Shown here piece after piece: positions 40,633-49,928 of a DNA stretch of 64,000 bases. The translations under genes were made by a program, and so were the position numbers. The notes under the pieces were generated by a model. It was not told the DNA's origin and searched no databases. It was given only the letters and a program-made list of their open reading frames with translations. Source of the stretch: DATBLE01 sp038248655 (GTDB lineage Bacteria; Actinomycetota; Thermoleophilia; Gaiellales; Gaiellaceae); contig JBBRXG010000004.1 of assembly GCA_038248655.1 (NCBI GenBank), positions 1 to 64,000 of the forward strand. Direction: 5' to 3'. The number at the start of each line of letters is the position of its first letter. The stretch's first letter is position 1.

Positions 40633-40809
40633 TCTCAAACAACGGCTTCGAAGGCATTGTCGCCGAGATTTACGTCGGATGCGTTGCCCTTTCATTCTCC
40701 TGGCGAAGCCAACGACGTCACGAATTCGATGGCAAGCTCACAGGCGCGGAGTGGACGTCCGAGGTAGCGATCAGGGAGGACGGATCGTGTCGACTTGTCA
40801 TAGTTCGCG
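40633..40809 (+). pseudogene. Degenerate tail of a second beta-helix gene
   Basis: Directly downstream, without a start, sequence encodes VSNNGFEGIVAEIYV, SFSWRSQRRHEFDGKL and TGAEWTSEVAIREDG. These match VSHNSLEGIVDEISY, FAWRSPSSRALDGKL and TTGQWGSVGNDRDG from the end of the preceding gene. It is the eroded 3' end of a paralogue, with the middle deleted. The remainder of 40577-40972 holds nothing else I can support. Confidence 0.7.
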
Positions 40810-40972
40810 TTCGACGAAATAGTCGGTCGGCGCTGATGGCGGAGGTCGCCTGGGCCGCCCCCCCCCTGGATCATCGCAGCATCAGCGCGCTGACCTGTGG
40901 CGGTTGACGCGAGACCCGAACTCGTCAAGGATCCATCGGGGAAGAAGAAGAGGCTCGACGGGATAGGTCGGT

Positions 40973-43132
40973 GTGATTCGCTTTCGGGCAGATATTGAGG
41001 GTCTCCGCGCGGTGGCCGTCCTCCTGGTGATCTTCGACCACTTGGGATTTCGAGGGTTCCACGGCGGGTTCATTGGCGTCGACGTGTTCTTCGTCATCTC
41101 TGGCTACCTGATTACCAGTCTTCTGGCTGCCGAGTACGCAGAGAAGACTACGGTGAGGCACGGCCGCGGGTCAATCTCGATCGTCCGCTTCTACCTCAGG
41201 CGTGCGAGAAGGATCTTGCCGGCTGCTATCGCGGTCATCGCAGCAATCGTGGTCGGTTCGCATCTGCTGTTGAACTCGCTGCGCGTTCAGCAGGTGCAGC
41301 ACGATGCTTTGTGGGCGGCACTGTTCGGCTCGAACATCAACTTCATTCGTCAGGTCAGCGACTATTTCGCCGCCGACCTTGCCACGAGTTCTCCTTTCAA
41401 CCACTACTGGTCGCTGGCAGTCGAAGAGCAATTCTACTTTGTTTGGCCTGTTTTGTTTCTCATGGTCGCCGGTCGCCACGGCCTAAGGATCTGCGGCAGA
41501 CGTATCGGCTGGCGCCTCCGGCTCGCGCTAGCACTCGCTGCTATTGGCGTAGGGTCATTTGCATGGTCGGTTCTAGACACGCACGCCAATCCGGCGAGCG
41601 CGTACTTCTCGACGTTCACGCGCGCCTGGGAGCTGGCGCTCGGTGGACTGATCGGAGTTGCGACGACATCCGCCACGACGATCCGTACTCGCCAAGCAAC
41701 TGCCGCCTCTTTGGCAGGGGTGGGTTTACTGCTGGCGGGATGCTTCGTAATCGACCCCGACAGCGCGTTCCCCGGATATATCGCGCTGCTCCCGACCCTT
41801 GGCGCCGCCTTCCTGATCGTGGCGGGCCTCACTAACCCCTCACCGCTGCCGAACCAACTCCTGAGCGCCGCACCGATGCGCTTCGTGGGGCGCATCTCCT
41901 ATTCGCTCTACCTATGGCATTGGCCGTTCATCGTGTTTGTTGCAGCGCGGTTTCCGCAGGAGAGCGGAAGGCCTTCGACACGCGCTGCGATCTTGGCGCT
42001 GACGTTCGTCAGCGCAACCGTCAGCTTCTACGTCATCGAGCGTCCGTTCCGCAAGATATCGATCAGCTACGGCAACGGCCGTGTCGAGCGATTCCTCGAA
42101 CGTCACGACCTGCAGCGGCTTGGGTTCGTTGTCGCTGCGCTCGTGTCTGCTGCCGCCCTCGCCACGCTGTTCGCGCTTGCAAGAAACTACGGGCAGAAAA
42201 CACAGAATGTCGTCGCGATCAGCTCCTCGGACGTCTCACTGGCGAAGTCGGCTCCGCGGGCGGCCCCTGCTATCGGACCGACGGTTGCGAAACGCAGAGC
42301 TCCAACTCGTGGCGTCCGTGTCGCTGCGTACGCCAAGCTCCTATCGCGATGGCAAGCACATGTTCGCCAGGGGCTTGCCGTTGGCGTACTTCCCGCGAAC
42401 CTGCAGCCCCTACAGAGGCACTTGGCGAACGTCGCAACACCATGCAACAAGTACCGTCTCTCGATTGTGGAGCACGAACAAGAGTGTAGATGGGGGAACC
42501 ACAATGCAGTGCAAGTTGCGGCGATCACCGGCGCCTCACACGCGGGAATGTGGCTAGCGACACTGAAAGGCGCTCTCGATCCACAGACATGGGCGCTTTA
42601 TCCATTCTCTCGCGCGTGGTGTGGATGGTCCGGCGGCTCAGAGAACGTCGCCCCCAAGGAGGCCCTTCAGAACAGAGATTGCCGTGCACTTCAAGCACAG
42701 ACACTCGTTGAGCTGAAGAGGCTTCGCGTTGACTTGCTTATCCTCTCCGAGAGCGGCGTGCGTTCTCAACAGCAGATGCTGGATGCCCTCAGCCGCTTCG
42801 CGAGCGTCGCGAAGCAGGTTGTCGTCCTCGGTCATACTCCTGACGTCCTTCCGAATTTCACCGTCTGCCTGCGCGGCGACACCGACATCTCTTCCTGCAA
42901 AGGTCGACTCTCTGAAAGCGACCTCTCGGCCGTGGCGCTCGAACGCCACGCTGCAGCACTGTTCAACGATCCGTTCATCGATACGACGCCTTGGTTTTGC
43001 GTGGACCTAGCCTGCCCGCCAGTCATTGATCGGACGCCAGCCTTCACGGACGGAAGTCACATCAGCGCCGAGCTTGCCCCAAAACTCATCCCCCTTCTCC
43101 GGCAGAGCCTTGTGCAGGCGGGCGCTCTCTAG
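40973..43132 (+). CDS. OafA/YrhL-type membrane acyltransferase with C-terminal SGNH domain
   Basis: 719 residues. N-terminal acyltransferase-3 domain with ~10 TM helices: FRADIEGLRAVAVLLVIFDHLG, GGFIGVDVFFVISGYLIT, RARRILPA (catalytic/acceptor motif) and HYWSLAVEEQFYFVWP. The C-terminal ~280 residues form an extracytoplasmic SGNH hydrolase-like domain (AAITGASHAGMWL block I-like, FTDGSHIS with D and H). Together they O-acylate (usually O-acetylate) extracellular polysaccharide. Block I reads G-A-S-H where G-D-S-H is usual. GTG start at 40973. Confidence 0.92.
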   Translation: MIRFRADIEGLRAVAVLLVIFDHLGFRGFHGGFIGVDVFFVISGYLITSLLAAEYAEKTTVRHGRGSISIVRFYLRRARRILPAAIAVIAAIVVGSHLLLNSLRVQQVQHDALWAALFGSNINFIRQVSDYFAADLATSSPFNHYWSLAVEEQFYFVWPVLFLMVAGRHGLRICGRRIGWRLRLALALAAIGVGSFAWSVLDTHANPASAYFSTFTRAWELALGGLIGVATTSATTIRTRQATAASLAGVGLLLAGCFVIDPDSAFPGYIALLPTLGAAFLIVAGLTNPSPLPNQLLSAAPMRFVGRISYSLYLWHWPFIVFVAARFPQESGRPSTRAAILALTFVSATVSFYVIERPFRKISISYGNGRVERFLERHDLQRLGFVVAALVSAAALATLFALARNYGQKTQNVVAISSSDVSLAKSAPRAAPAIGPTVAKRRAPTRGVRVAAYAKLLSRWQAHVRQGLAVGVLPANLQPLQRHLANVATPCNKYRLSIVEHEQECRWGNHNAVQVAAITGASHAGMWLATLKGALDPQTWALYPFSRAWCGWSGGSENVAPKEALQNRDCRALQAQTLVELKRLRVDLLILSESGVRSQQQMLDALSRFASVAKQVVVLGHTPDVLPNFTVCLRGDTDISSCKGRLSESDLSAVALERHAAALFNDPFIDTTPWFCVDLACPPVIDRTPAFTDGSHISAELAPKLIPLLRQSLVQAGAL

Positions 43133-43220
43133 GCGCCCGGCGCGCTTCCAGGCAATGTCGGCGGATTCAGGGAACACCACGCCTGCAATTGACTGATCGG
43201 TATCATTCCTTCGGCGCGCC

Positions 43221-44486
43221 ATGAGAGTGCTGCTCGGTGCCCATACGATCGATCCGACCCGCGGCGGCGAACCGAAAATCGGATGGGGATGGGCAGAGTC
43301 TCTCGCTCGTCATCCGGGCGTCGAGCGAATCGAAGTCGTTGCACACCCGATGGCTCGAGATGTAATCGAAGGTCGCCTTCGAGATGACGATCTATTGGCA
43401 AGCAAGCTTCGCTTTCACTGGGTGCTTCCACCTGATCGAATTGATCCGTGGAAAGGTGAAGTGCCCGGTAAGAAGGTGTGGCATCGACTCCTAATGCACT
43501 ACCAACTCTGGCAGCGCGCGGCAGAACAGGCGGCGCGGTCCCTGGTTGACCAGGTCGATGTCGCGCATCACGTTACGTTCGGGAACATTTTCCTCCGAAC
43601 GTTCGTGACCGAGCTTCCCCTGCCGTACCTCATTGGTCCGGTTGGGGGCGGCCAGGTTCCACCCGTCGCCGACGCGCTCCGTCTCTTTGGAAGATCCGGC
43701 GACGTTCACGGGGCACTGGAGGTCATGAGATCAGTTCTCGTCGGCCCCCTGGGAAGGAGACCGGCGATGAAGCACAGACTCAGCCCAGCCGCCGCCGTCC
43801 TCTGCGCGAACACGCAAACGCTTCGGATTGCTCGCCGCTATCAACCTAGATCCGAGCTGATGATCGACGGTGGTATCGACCTCCTTCCACCTGGGTCCCC
43901 CAAGCGGCCGAGCGGTCGCCCGATCGTGATCTGGGTAGGGAAGCTCGAGGCGCGCAAGGATCCGCTCGCGGCACTTGACGTGGCCGAAGCCTTGCGCAAG
44001 TCGCTGCCGAGTGCCCGTCTCCTCATCGCTGGCGACGGCTGGCTAAGGACGTGCGTCGAACAGGAGGTCCGCAAACGCTCGCTAACGGACACGGTCGAGC
44101 TGCCAGGAAGAGTCCCTCACGACCAGATGGAGGAGCTCTATGGCTCCGCTTCGCTGTTCCTGTTCACAAGCTTGCGCGACACATTCGGCGTCCAGAATCT
44201 GGAGGCTCTCACCCATGGACTGCCGATCGTGTTTCGCGATTCCGCCGGCGTTGCTGTCGGCGACTTTGTGGGGTCGGCCGGGGTCGGGGTGCGCGGCGGT
44301 GTCGGTTGGCCAGCAGATGCGGCTAGGGTCATTGGGCGGATCCTTCAAGATCGCGCCGAGTGGGAGGCGCGAAGCAACGCAGCCCTCGCGGTTGCCAAGG
44401 GGTTCACGTGGGCCGCGAAAGCTGACCGTGCTGTGGAGCTCTACAGTCAGGCGATCCACGCCCGGACCCAGCCGACCCGCGGTTAG
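43221..44486 (+). CDS. Glycosyltransferase family 4 protein
   Basis: 421 residues, GT-B fold. N-terminal acceptor domain MRVLLGAHTIDPTRGGEPKIGWGWAESLA and VAHHVTFGNIFLRTF; C-terminal nucleotide-sugar domain IVIWVGKLEARKDPLAALDVAEAL, LLIAGDGWLR, VELPGRVPHDQMEELYGSASLFLFTSLRDTFGVQNLEALTHGLPIV (the E-x7-E region). It adds one sugar to the lipid-linked repeat unit at the cytoplasmic membrane face. ATG start; donor sugar not predictable. Confidence 0.92.
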   Translation: MRVLLGAHTIDPTRGGEPKIGWGWAESLARHPGVERIEVVAHPMARDVIEGRLRDDDLLASKLRFHWVLPPDRIDPWKGEVPGKKVWHRLLMHYQLWQRAAEQAARSLVDQVDVAHHVTFGNIFLRTFVTELPLPYLIGPVGGGQVPPVADALRLFGRSGDVHGALEVMRSVLVGPLGRRPAMKHRLSPAAAVLCANTQTLRIARRYQPRSELMIDGGIDLLPPGSPKRPSGRPIVIWVGKLEARKDPLAALDVAEALRKSLPSARLLIAGDGWLRTCVEQEVRKRSLTDTVELPGRVPHDQMEELYGSASLFLFTSLRDTFGVQNLEALTHGLPIVFRDSAGVAVGDFVGSAGVGVRGGVGWPADAARVIGRILQDRAEWEARSNAALAVAKGFTWAAKADRAVELYSQAIHARTQPTRG

Positions 44487-44695
44487 AGCAGGTGAAGAAT
44501 CAGAGTGCTTATCTCTCGCGGTCGCCGACCTGTCAGAGACGCCAGGGCGAGTACAGTGGCTGGGGTGCACGAGAGTTGCTAAGTCAAGCTTGCAACGGTT
44601 CACGCTGTGACTGAGCGGCGACGAGGTCTAGTCGTTGGCCTGGAAGTGCCGCCTTGGCAGCCGTTTTTCGCCGGCAATCCGATACTCGCCTGACC

Positions 44696-47600
44696 ATGAT
44701 CGGCAGGGTCCGGCTCACGCACTACTGGCTCGCTGCGGCACTTGCCGCAGCGGGGTTGGGCGTACTCGTGAATCGCTCCCCCAGGGCGGCGCTCGCCGCA
44801 TTGATACTCCTTGCTCTGGTCGCAGCAGGCTCGCAGGTCATGCGGTTGCCTGCAACCATGATTTTCGCCGGCTCCGTCGTCCTGTCGAGCGCCCTAGTTG
44901 ATCTGCCCGGCAGAGTGCAGCCTGGTCGATTCACAGTAAATGCTGGGTTGACGGTCGCGTATGCGTTTGTTGGGGCCGTGACGCTCGCGCTCTCGCCCAC
45001 CGCCGCAATGCGCGAAACCACGAGGTTGCTGCGCCCATTCGTCGGCCTCCTGATCCTGGCCCTGGTCTCGCTCGCATGGGGCACGCCGTCGATTGCCGGG
45101 ATTCAGACGATTCTGGTTCTCTTCGTCTTCATCGCAAGCGTCTTCTGGGGCATTCGCGTTTCCTCTTCCGAATCATCGCCCGGTCGGTTTGCGGGAAAGG
45201 TGTTCGGACTCGGCTCGATCGTGGCGCTCGTTCTCTACGCCGGCAGCCTTGTGCAGGGTGGCCTCGGCGGGGGAGCGGTGATCGGAAATCGATCGTTCGC
45301 CCTTTTTGCGCTCTTCGGCGTCGCCTGGGGCGCCGCAGGATGGCGCTATGGCGCAAGGTTCGGGAGGCCACTCGCTCTCGTAAGCGGGCTCTTCATTCTG
45401 CTCAGTCTCTCACGAATCGCGTTCGCGGCCGCTCTCATCATGCTCTGCCTAGCGTGGTTGAATCCTCGGACGTTCGGCGGATGGGTGCGGTTCGTGATAG
45501 GCGTCGCCGCAACCTTGGGCGTCGGTTACCTGGCGATCAAGGAGATCGCCCCCCTTCACGACCGGTTCTACAGTGGAGACGTCAAACCGATTGGCGGGGG
45601 ATTCTCGGTCAACGTCGAGGGTCGCTCCGAAGTCTGGTCAACGACGTGGCACTCGTATCTGACGTCCCCGTGGATCGGTCACGGGGTTGGGTCTGCCGAC
45701 AATCTCATCACCCATGTGTACTCGGCAGCCGTCGGCCACCCACACAACGATTATCTCCGTCTGCTGCATGACTATGGACTGCTCGGCGCCTGCCTTTGGG
45801 CGATCGGCTATGCCTCGCTCCTGACCCGAACCTGGCGGTCCTGGCACGCGGCGAGAGTGAGTCGAACGGCCGACTCGAGTCCCGAGTCTCGCGTTCATGC
45901 CGCGGCCTTTCTTGCGCTGATCGGTGTCGCTGTCGCAATGGTGACTGACAACGCCATCGTGTACTTGCACGTGATGGGACCTCTAGGCGTGCTGGTTGGC
46001 CTGTCCCTGGGTTTGAGCCTGAGATCAGTCGGAGGTGTAGGGGCTGCGAGCCCGGCCGCTCCACTCGCTCACGCCCCTGCAGCCGCCTACGCCCACGTGC
46101 CCGGAGCCAAATCGGCCCAGACCTCGCTCGCACCGATCTTGCACGATGTCGATCGCGAGCCGCCCCGAATCTCACTTCCAATCGAATCTGCGTCGAGCCG
46201 CGAGAGCCCAACCGTAGCTGTGCCGGCCATAGCTCCCCGCAAGCTCTTCGGCGGATTCTCGCTCAATCTCGCCGGAGGGATCATCAGCGCGCTAATGGCG
46301 TTGGCTTTCACAATTCTCATCGCCCGCATTCTTCCTCCGGCAGGAGTCGGGATCTTCTTTCAGGCGATCGCGGTCTTCTCGATCTTGCTCGTAGTCACGC
46401 AGTTCGGCGCCAGCGCAACGGTCGTCAAGTCGGTCTCGGAATACCGAGCTCTCGGCCGCACGCCTGATATCCCTCGTGGAATCGTCGTCTCTCTCTTGCC
46501 GGCTGCGGTGCTGTCGCTTGCAGCCGCGATCGGGATCGTTCTTTTTGCGTCGCCGCTCGCCGATGCACTCGTGAAGGGCGGAAATCGCCACGACGCGGTC
46601 CTCTACTTGCGGATTCTCGCCCCGTTCGTCCCGCTCGCATCGCTCCTGGCCATCCTGCTCGGAGCAACCCGAGCGCTCGGCACGATGACGCCAACCGTCT
46701 TTCTCGACAGCATCGGCAAGCCGAGTCTCCGCCTCGTGTGTGTCGCCGCTGTGTCGGCCGTGACCCTGTCGCCGCTTGCTCTTGGAGCAGCATGGGGCGC
46801 CCCGTTGGCGCTGGCCCTCGCAATCGTCAGCGTGACGGTTGCGAGGCTGGTCAGACGAACGCAGAGGCTCGAGCGGAGGGCAGAGCTCAGACCGAGACCC
46901 TTCGGTGTCCTGGCACGCGAGATCTATGGGCTCACGGCGCCTCAATGGTTGGCCGACGCCTTCCAGCTGGCCGTCCTCTGGATCGACGTCCTGCTCGTTG
47001 GCGCTCTTGCATCGTCGCGGGAAGCGGGGATCTACGGCGCGGTCTCGAGACTGGTCATGGTCGGTAGCCTCGGACTGGCTGCGCTCGTCCTTGTGCTGGG
47101 ACCGGTGCTGAGCGCCCTGCTCGCTCGGGATCAGTTGCAGCACGCGCGCCTCGCTTATCGCATGACGACCGTGTGGCTGTCGGCTGCGATAGTGCCGGTC
47201 TTCCTTCTCATGGCGACGTTTGCGCCCTTGATCGTCCGCATCTTCGGAGCCGAGTTCGGCCCCGGCGCACGGGCGCTCACCATTCTCTCCCTCGCGATGT
47301 CCGTTGAGGTCATGGCAGGGCCGACGCTCCTGACGCTTCTCATGGGCGGCCGAAGCCGGGTCATCCTGGCGATCAGCGCGGTCGGGTTCGCGGTCAATCT
47401 CGGGCTCAATGTAATCCTGATTCCCCGCTGGGGGATGACCGGCGCTGCGATCGCCTGGACATCAAGCATCGCGCTCGTGAACCTGCTGGCCCTAGGCAGG
47501 ATTCGACGACTATGGGGAATCAACCCATTCGACGGAACATTCGTGATCGTCGTCGCAAGTGCGGCCATCTGTTACGGCGGCGGCGGCTTCGTGGGCACGC

Positions 47601-47740
47601 ACCTCGCCGGGCAAACCGTGGCGGCGCTGGTAGTCACTGCGGCGCTTGCGACGATGTTCTATGGAGCGGCCCTCTGGTCCCTCCGAGCAAGGCTTGCGCC
47701 ACGCGCAGCCATCGAGCCCGTGACGGCCAGGGTGAGATGA
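44696..47740 (+). CDS. Fused O-antigen polymerase (Wzy/WaaL-like) and Wzx flippase
   Basis: 1014 residues, two membrane domains in one chain. Residues ~1-450: about eleven TM helices with a large loop carrying GRSEVWSTTWHSYLTSPWIGHGVGSADN and VGHPHNDYLRLLHDYGLLG (the H-x-x-H-N-D-Y-L motif of the Wzy_C/O-antigen ligase family). Residues ~460-530: soluble Ala/Pro/Ser linker. Residues ~530-1014: twelve-plus TM helices of a polysaccharide flippase (FGGFSLNLAGGIISALMALAFTILIARILPPAGVGIFFQ; FGASATVVKSVSEYRALG; GAAIAWTSSIALVNLLAL). Export and polymerisation are thus physically joined, an unusual arrangement. The linker is in frame with no stop or start-like signal. Its TGA overlaps the sulfotransferase ATG. 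Confidence 0.9.
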   Translation: MIGRVRLTHYWLAAALAAAGLGVLVNRSPRAALAALILLALVAAGSQVMRLPATMIFAGSVVLSSALVDLPGRVQPGRFTVNAGLTVAYAFVGAVTLALSPTAAMRETTRLLRPFVGLLILALVSLAWGTPSIAGIQTILVLFVFIASVFWGIRVSSSESSPGRFAGKVFGLGSIVALVLYAGSLVQGGLGGGAVIGNRSFALFALFGVAWGAAGWRYGARFGRPLALVSGLFILLSLSRIAFAAALIMLCLAWLNPRTFGGWVRFVIGVAATLGVGYLAIKEIAPLHDRFYSGDVKPIGGGFSVNVEGRSEVWSTTWHSYLTSPWIGHGVGSADNLITHVYSAAVGHPHNDYLRLLHDYGLLGACLWAIGYASLLTRTWRSWHAARVSRTADSSPESRVHAAAFLALIGVAVAMVTDNAIVYLHVMGPLGVLVGLSLGLSLRSVGGVGAASPAAPLAHAPAAAYAHVPGAKSAQTSLAPILHDVDREPPRISLPIESASSRESPTVAVPAIAPRKLFGGFSLNLAGGIISALMALAFTILIARILPPAGVGIFFQAIAVFSILLVVTQFGASATVVKSVSEYRALGRTPDIPRGIVVSLLPAAVLSLAAAIGIVLFASPLADALVKGGNRHDAVLYLRILAPFVPLASLLAILLGATRALGTMTPTVFLDSIGKPSLRLVCVAAVSAVTLSPLALGAAWGAPLALALAIVSVTVARLVRRTQRLERRAELRPRPFGVLAREIYGLTAPQWLADAFQLAVLWIDVLLVGALASSREAGIYGAVSRLVMVGSLGLAALVLVLGPVLSALLARDQLQHARLAYRMTTVWLSAAIVPVFLLMATFAPLIVRIFGAEFGPGARALTILSLAMSVEVMAGPTLLTLLMGGRSRVILAISAVGFAVNLGLNVILIPRWGMTGAAIAWTSSIALVNLLALGRIRRLWGINPFDGTFVIVVASAAICYGGGGFVGTHLAGQTVAALVVTAALATMFYGAALWSLRARLAPRAAIEPVTARVR

Positions 47741-48756
47741 CTGGAGTCAGCCAGCAGCCACAGAAGACGGCCGGCTCGGGTGATTCGCTGGTGCTCTACA
47801 TCGGTGGCGACGGTCGGAGCGGTAGCACGCTCCTGTCAGCGATGCTCGGCAACTATCCCGGTTTCTGGCCCGTCGGAGAAGTACGTGGGATCTGGCACGC
47901 AATACAAACGGACGAGCTGTGCGGCTGCGGTACTCCGTTCAGTGAATGCGACTTCTGGATCAGCGTCGGCGAAAGGATCTTCGGGGGATGGAACCATGTC
48001 GATGTCGACGAGATGTTACGTCTGGACGCCGCCTATGTGCGGCATCGCTTCGTCACGAGGCTTCTCGTACCGCCACTGCGCCGCAAGCACGCTGCCGGGC
48101 TCGGAAGATATGAGGCGGTTCTCGGATCGATCTACAGCACGATAAGAGAAGTCTCCGGCTGCGCCGTGATCGTCGATTCGACGAAAGATCCGCCCTACGC
48201 GTTTCTCCTTCACAGCGCGGCCGGCATCAACCTACGTCTGGTGCACCTTGTCCGTGACAGCCGCGGTGTGGCGCATTCGTGGGCGAAGAAAGGCGTCGCC
48301 CGGCCGGAGTACGACCGCCATCCAACGCTCAGCCAAACACCCATGAACCGCCGGGGCCTGGTGCGATCGGCGCTGGAGTGGGATGCAAAGAATGCGCTGC
48401 TGCACTGGCTGCAGCGCTGCGGCGTTCCACGTCTGCTGATCCGTTACGAGTCGCTCGTCGATGACCCGAACGGGGCTCTCCGCCGCGTCCTGGCATTCGT
48501 TGATCAGGCAAGCGGATCCGCGCCCCAAGTCGAAGGCGCGTCCAGATCGTCCGAAGAGTACGAGTCGTTGCCGCATCACGCCATCGGCGGAAACCGGCTT
48601 CGATTCGCGCGCGGGATCGTGCGAGTCCAGGCCGATGAAGAGTGGAAGCGGGCGATGCCGCGATGGCAGCAGGCCCTCGTCGGCGTCGCTACATTGCCGT
48701 TTCTCGCCGGGTACGGGTACCTGGGACGCAGAGTCGCTCGGACACGCGAGCCGTAG
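47737..48756 (+). CDS. Sulfotransferase
   Basis: 339 residues. The PAPS 5'-phosphosulfate loop is YIGGDGRSGSTLLSAMLGNYPG near residues 21-42 and the 3'-phosphate-binding motif is LVHLVRDSRGVAHSWAKKG. LLIRYESLVDDPNGALRRVLAFV is the usual third motif. It transfers sulfate from PAPS to a hydroxyl, here most likely of the polysaccharide or its lipid-linked precursor. ATG overlaps the Wzy-Wzx stop, so it is translated with it. No PAPS synthesis genes are in the window. Confidence 0.92.
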   Translation: MTGVSQQPQKTAGSGDSLVLYIGGDGRSGSTLLSAMLGNYPGFWPVGEVRGIWHAIQTDELCGCGTPFSECDFWISVGERIFGGWNHVDVDEMLRLDAAYVRHRFVTRLLVPPLRRKHAAGLGRYEAVLGSIYSTIREVSGCAVIVDSTKDPPYAFLLHSAAGINLRLVHLVRDSRGVAHSWAKKGVARPEYDRHPTLSQTPMNRRGLVRSALEWDAKNALLHWLQRCGVPRLLIRYESLVDDPNGALRRVLAFVDQASGSAPQVEGASRSSEEYESLPHHAIGGNRLRFARGIVRVQADEEWKRAMPRWQQALVGVATLPFLAGYGYLGRRVARTREP

Positions 48757-48764
48757 CAGCCCAG

Positions 48765-49928
48765 ATGCGGATACTGGTTGTCTCCCTGAGCACCTACAGC
48801 GCGCCCTTCAACGATGGGAAGCTGGCGAAGCTGGGTCTGCGCGGCATAGATGTCACCGCCGTGGCAGGAGACGTGCCGACTCTCTGGGGAGGCGAGGGCG
48901 CGAGTCGATCTGGCGATGGGTATCGAGTCCAGGTGCTGAAGACCCGATTCCACCGCCGCAACGCCACGACCTTGCTGAGGAATCTCGGGCGAGTTTCGAG
49001 CGTCGCCGAGCCCGATCTCATCCACATCGAATGTGAGCCCTGGCAGGGCGTTGCCGTGCAGTCGGTCTTACTTGCCGGCAAGCTGCGCCTTCCGGTCGGC
49101 ATCCAGTTCGCCGAGAACGGCCCTGTGCTGCGAGGTGCGGCGGGTGCGCTACGACGCTTCTTCGCGCGGCGTGTCCTCGGGCGGTGCCGGTACGCGATCG
49201 GGTGGTCGAGCGGGAGCACCGCGGTAGCCCGCGACCTAGCACCGTCCATCCTTCTCGAGACGTATCCGGGCACCGGTGTTTCTGAATCGGATCAGGCAGC
49301 TGATTCTTTCGATGACCCCGATCGATGGTTCGGCCCTGGTTCGGCCGAGCATCCGAGGCTGGCGTTCGTGGGCCGCTTCGCACCAGAGAAAGGGTTGGAG
49401 GACTTCCTTGGCTTGGCAGAGCTTCTCGCGGAGCGACTCCCCGTTCGGGTGGCCATCGCCGGGGGAGAGTCTTCGCACCCACTCTTGAACGGGTGGCTCA
49501 GATCCCATCCCTGGGCTCGAGCCCACGGCGTTCTCGGACGGCCCCAGGTCACGGAATTGTTGGCGGCGGCCGACGTTCTCGTTTGCCCGAGCCGGACCAC
49601 GTCGTTCGCAAAGGAGCAGTTCGGCAAGACGGCGGTGGAGGCGATGGCCGTCGGGACTCCGGTCTTCGCCTTCGATTGCGGCGCATTGAGAGAGGTGATC
49701 GGAAACGGCGGCGTCGTAGTTGCTGAGGGCGCGAGCGTGGCCCTCAGGGACGAGCTGGAACGCTACTTCCGCTCCTCGGCGGCTGCTCGGCGTCAACTCG
49801 CCGATCAGGCCCGCACGCGGGCAACACAGTTCACGGATGCAGCTTTGGCGGAGGGACTGATACGCCTCTGGAGCGGCGTATTGGAGTCCGACCCCATATC
49901 CCGACGGAGCGCAACAGCCGCCCCATGA
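48765..49928 (+). CDS. Glycosyltransferase family 4 protein
   Basis: 387 residues. GT-B: MRILVVSLSTYSAPFNDGKLAKLGLRGIDVTAVAGD at the N-terminus, LIHIECEPWQGVAVQSVLLA, then the donor domain LAFVGRFAPEKGLEDFLGLAELLAE, VRVAIAGGESSH and ADVLVCPSRTTSFAKEQFGKTAVEAMAVGTPVFAFDCGALREVI. The catalytic-type E-x7-E pattern is replaced by an EQFGKTAVEAMA version typical of many GT4 enzymes. ATG 48765, 8 nt after the sulfotransferase stop. Overlaps the next gene (ATGA). Confidence 0.92.
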   Translation: MRILVVSLSTYSAPFNDGKLAKLGLRGIDVTAVAGDVPTLWGGEGASRSGDGYRVQVLKTRFHRRNATTLLRNLGRVSSVAEPDLIHIECEPWQGVAVQSVLLAGKLRLPVGIQFAENGPVLRGAAGALRRFFARRVLGRCRYAIGWSSGSTAVARDLAPSILLETYPGTGVSESDQAADSFDDPDRWFGPGSAEHPRLAFVGRFAPEKGLEDFLGLAELLAERLPVRVAIAGGESSHPLLNGWLRSHPWARAHGVLGRPQVTELLAAADVLVCPSRTTSFAKEQFGKTAVEAMAVGTPVFAFDCGALREVIGNGGVVVAEGASVALRDELERYFRSSAAARRQLADQARTRATQFTDAALAEGLIRLWSGVLESDPISRRSATAAP

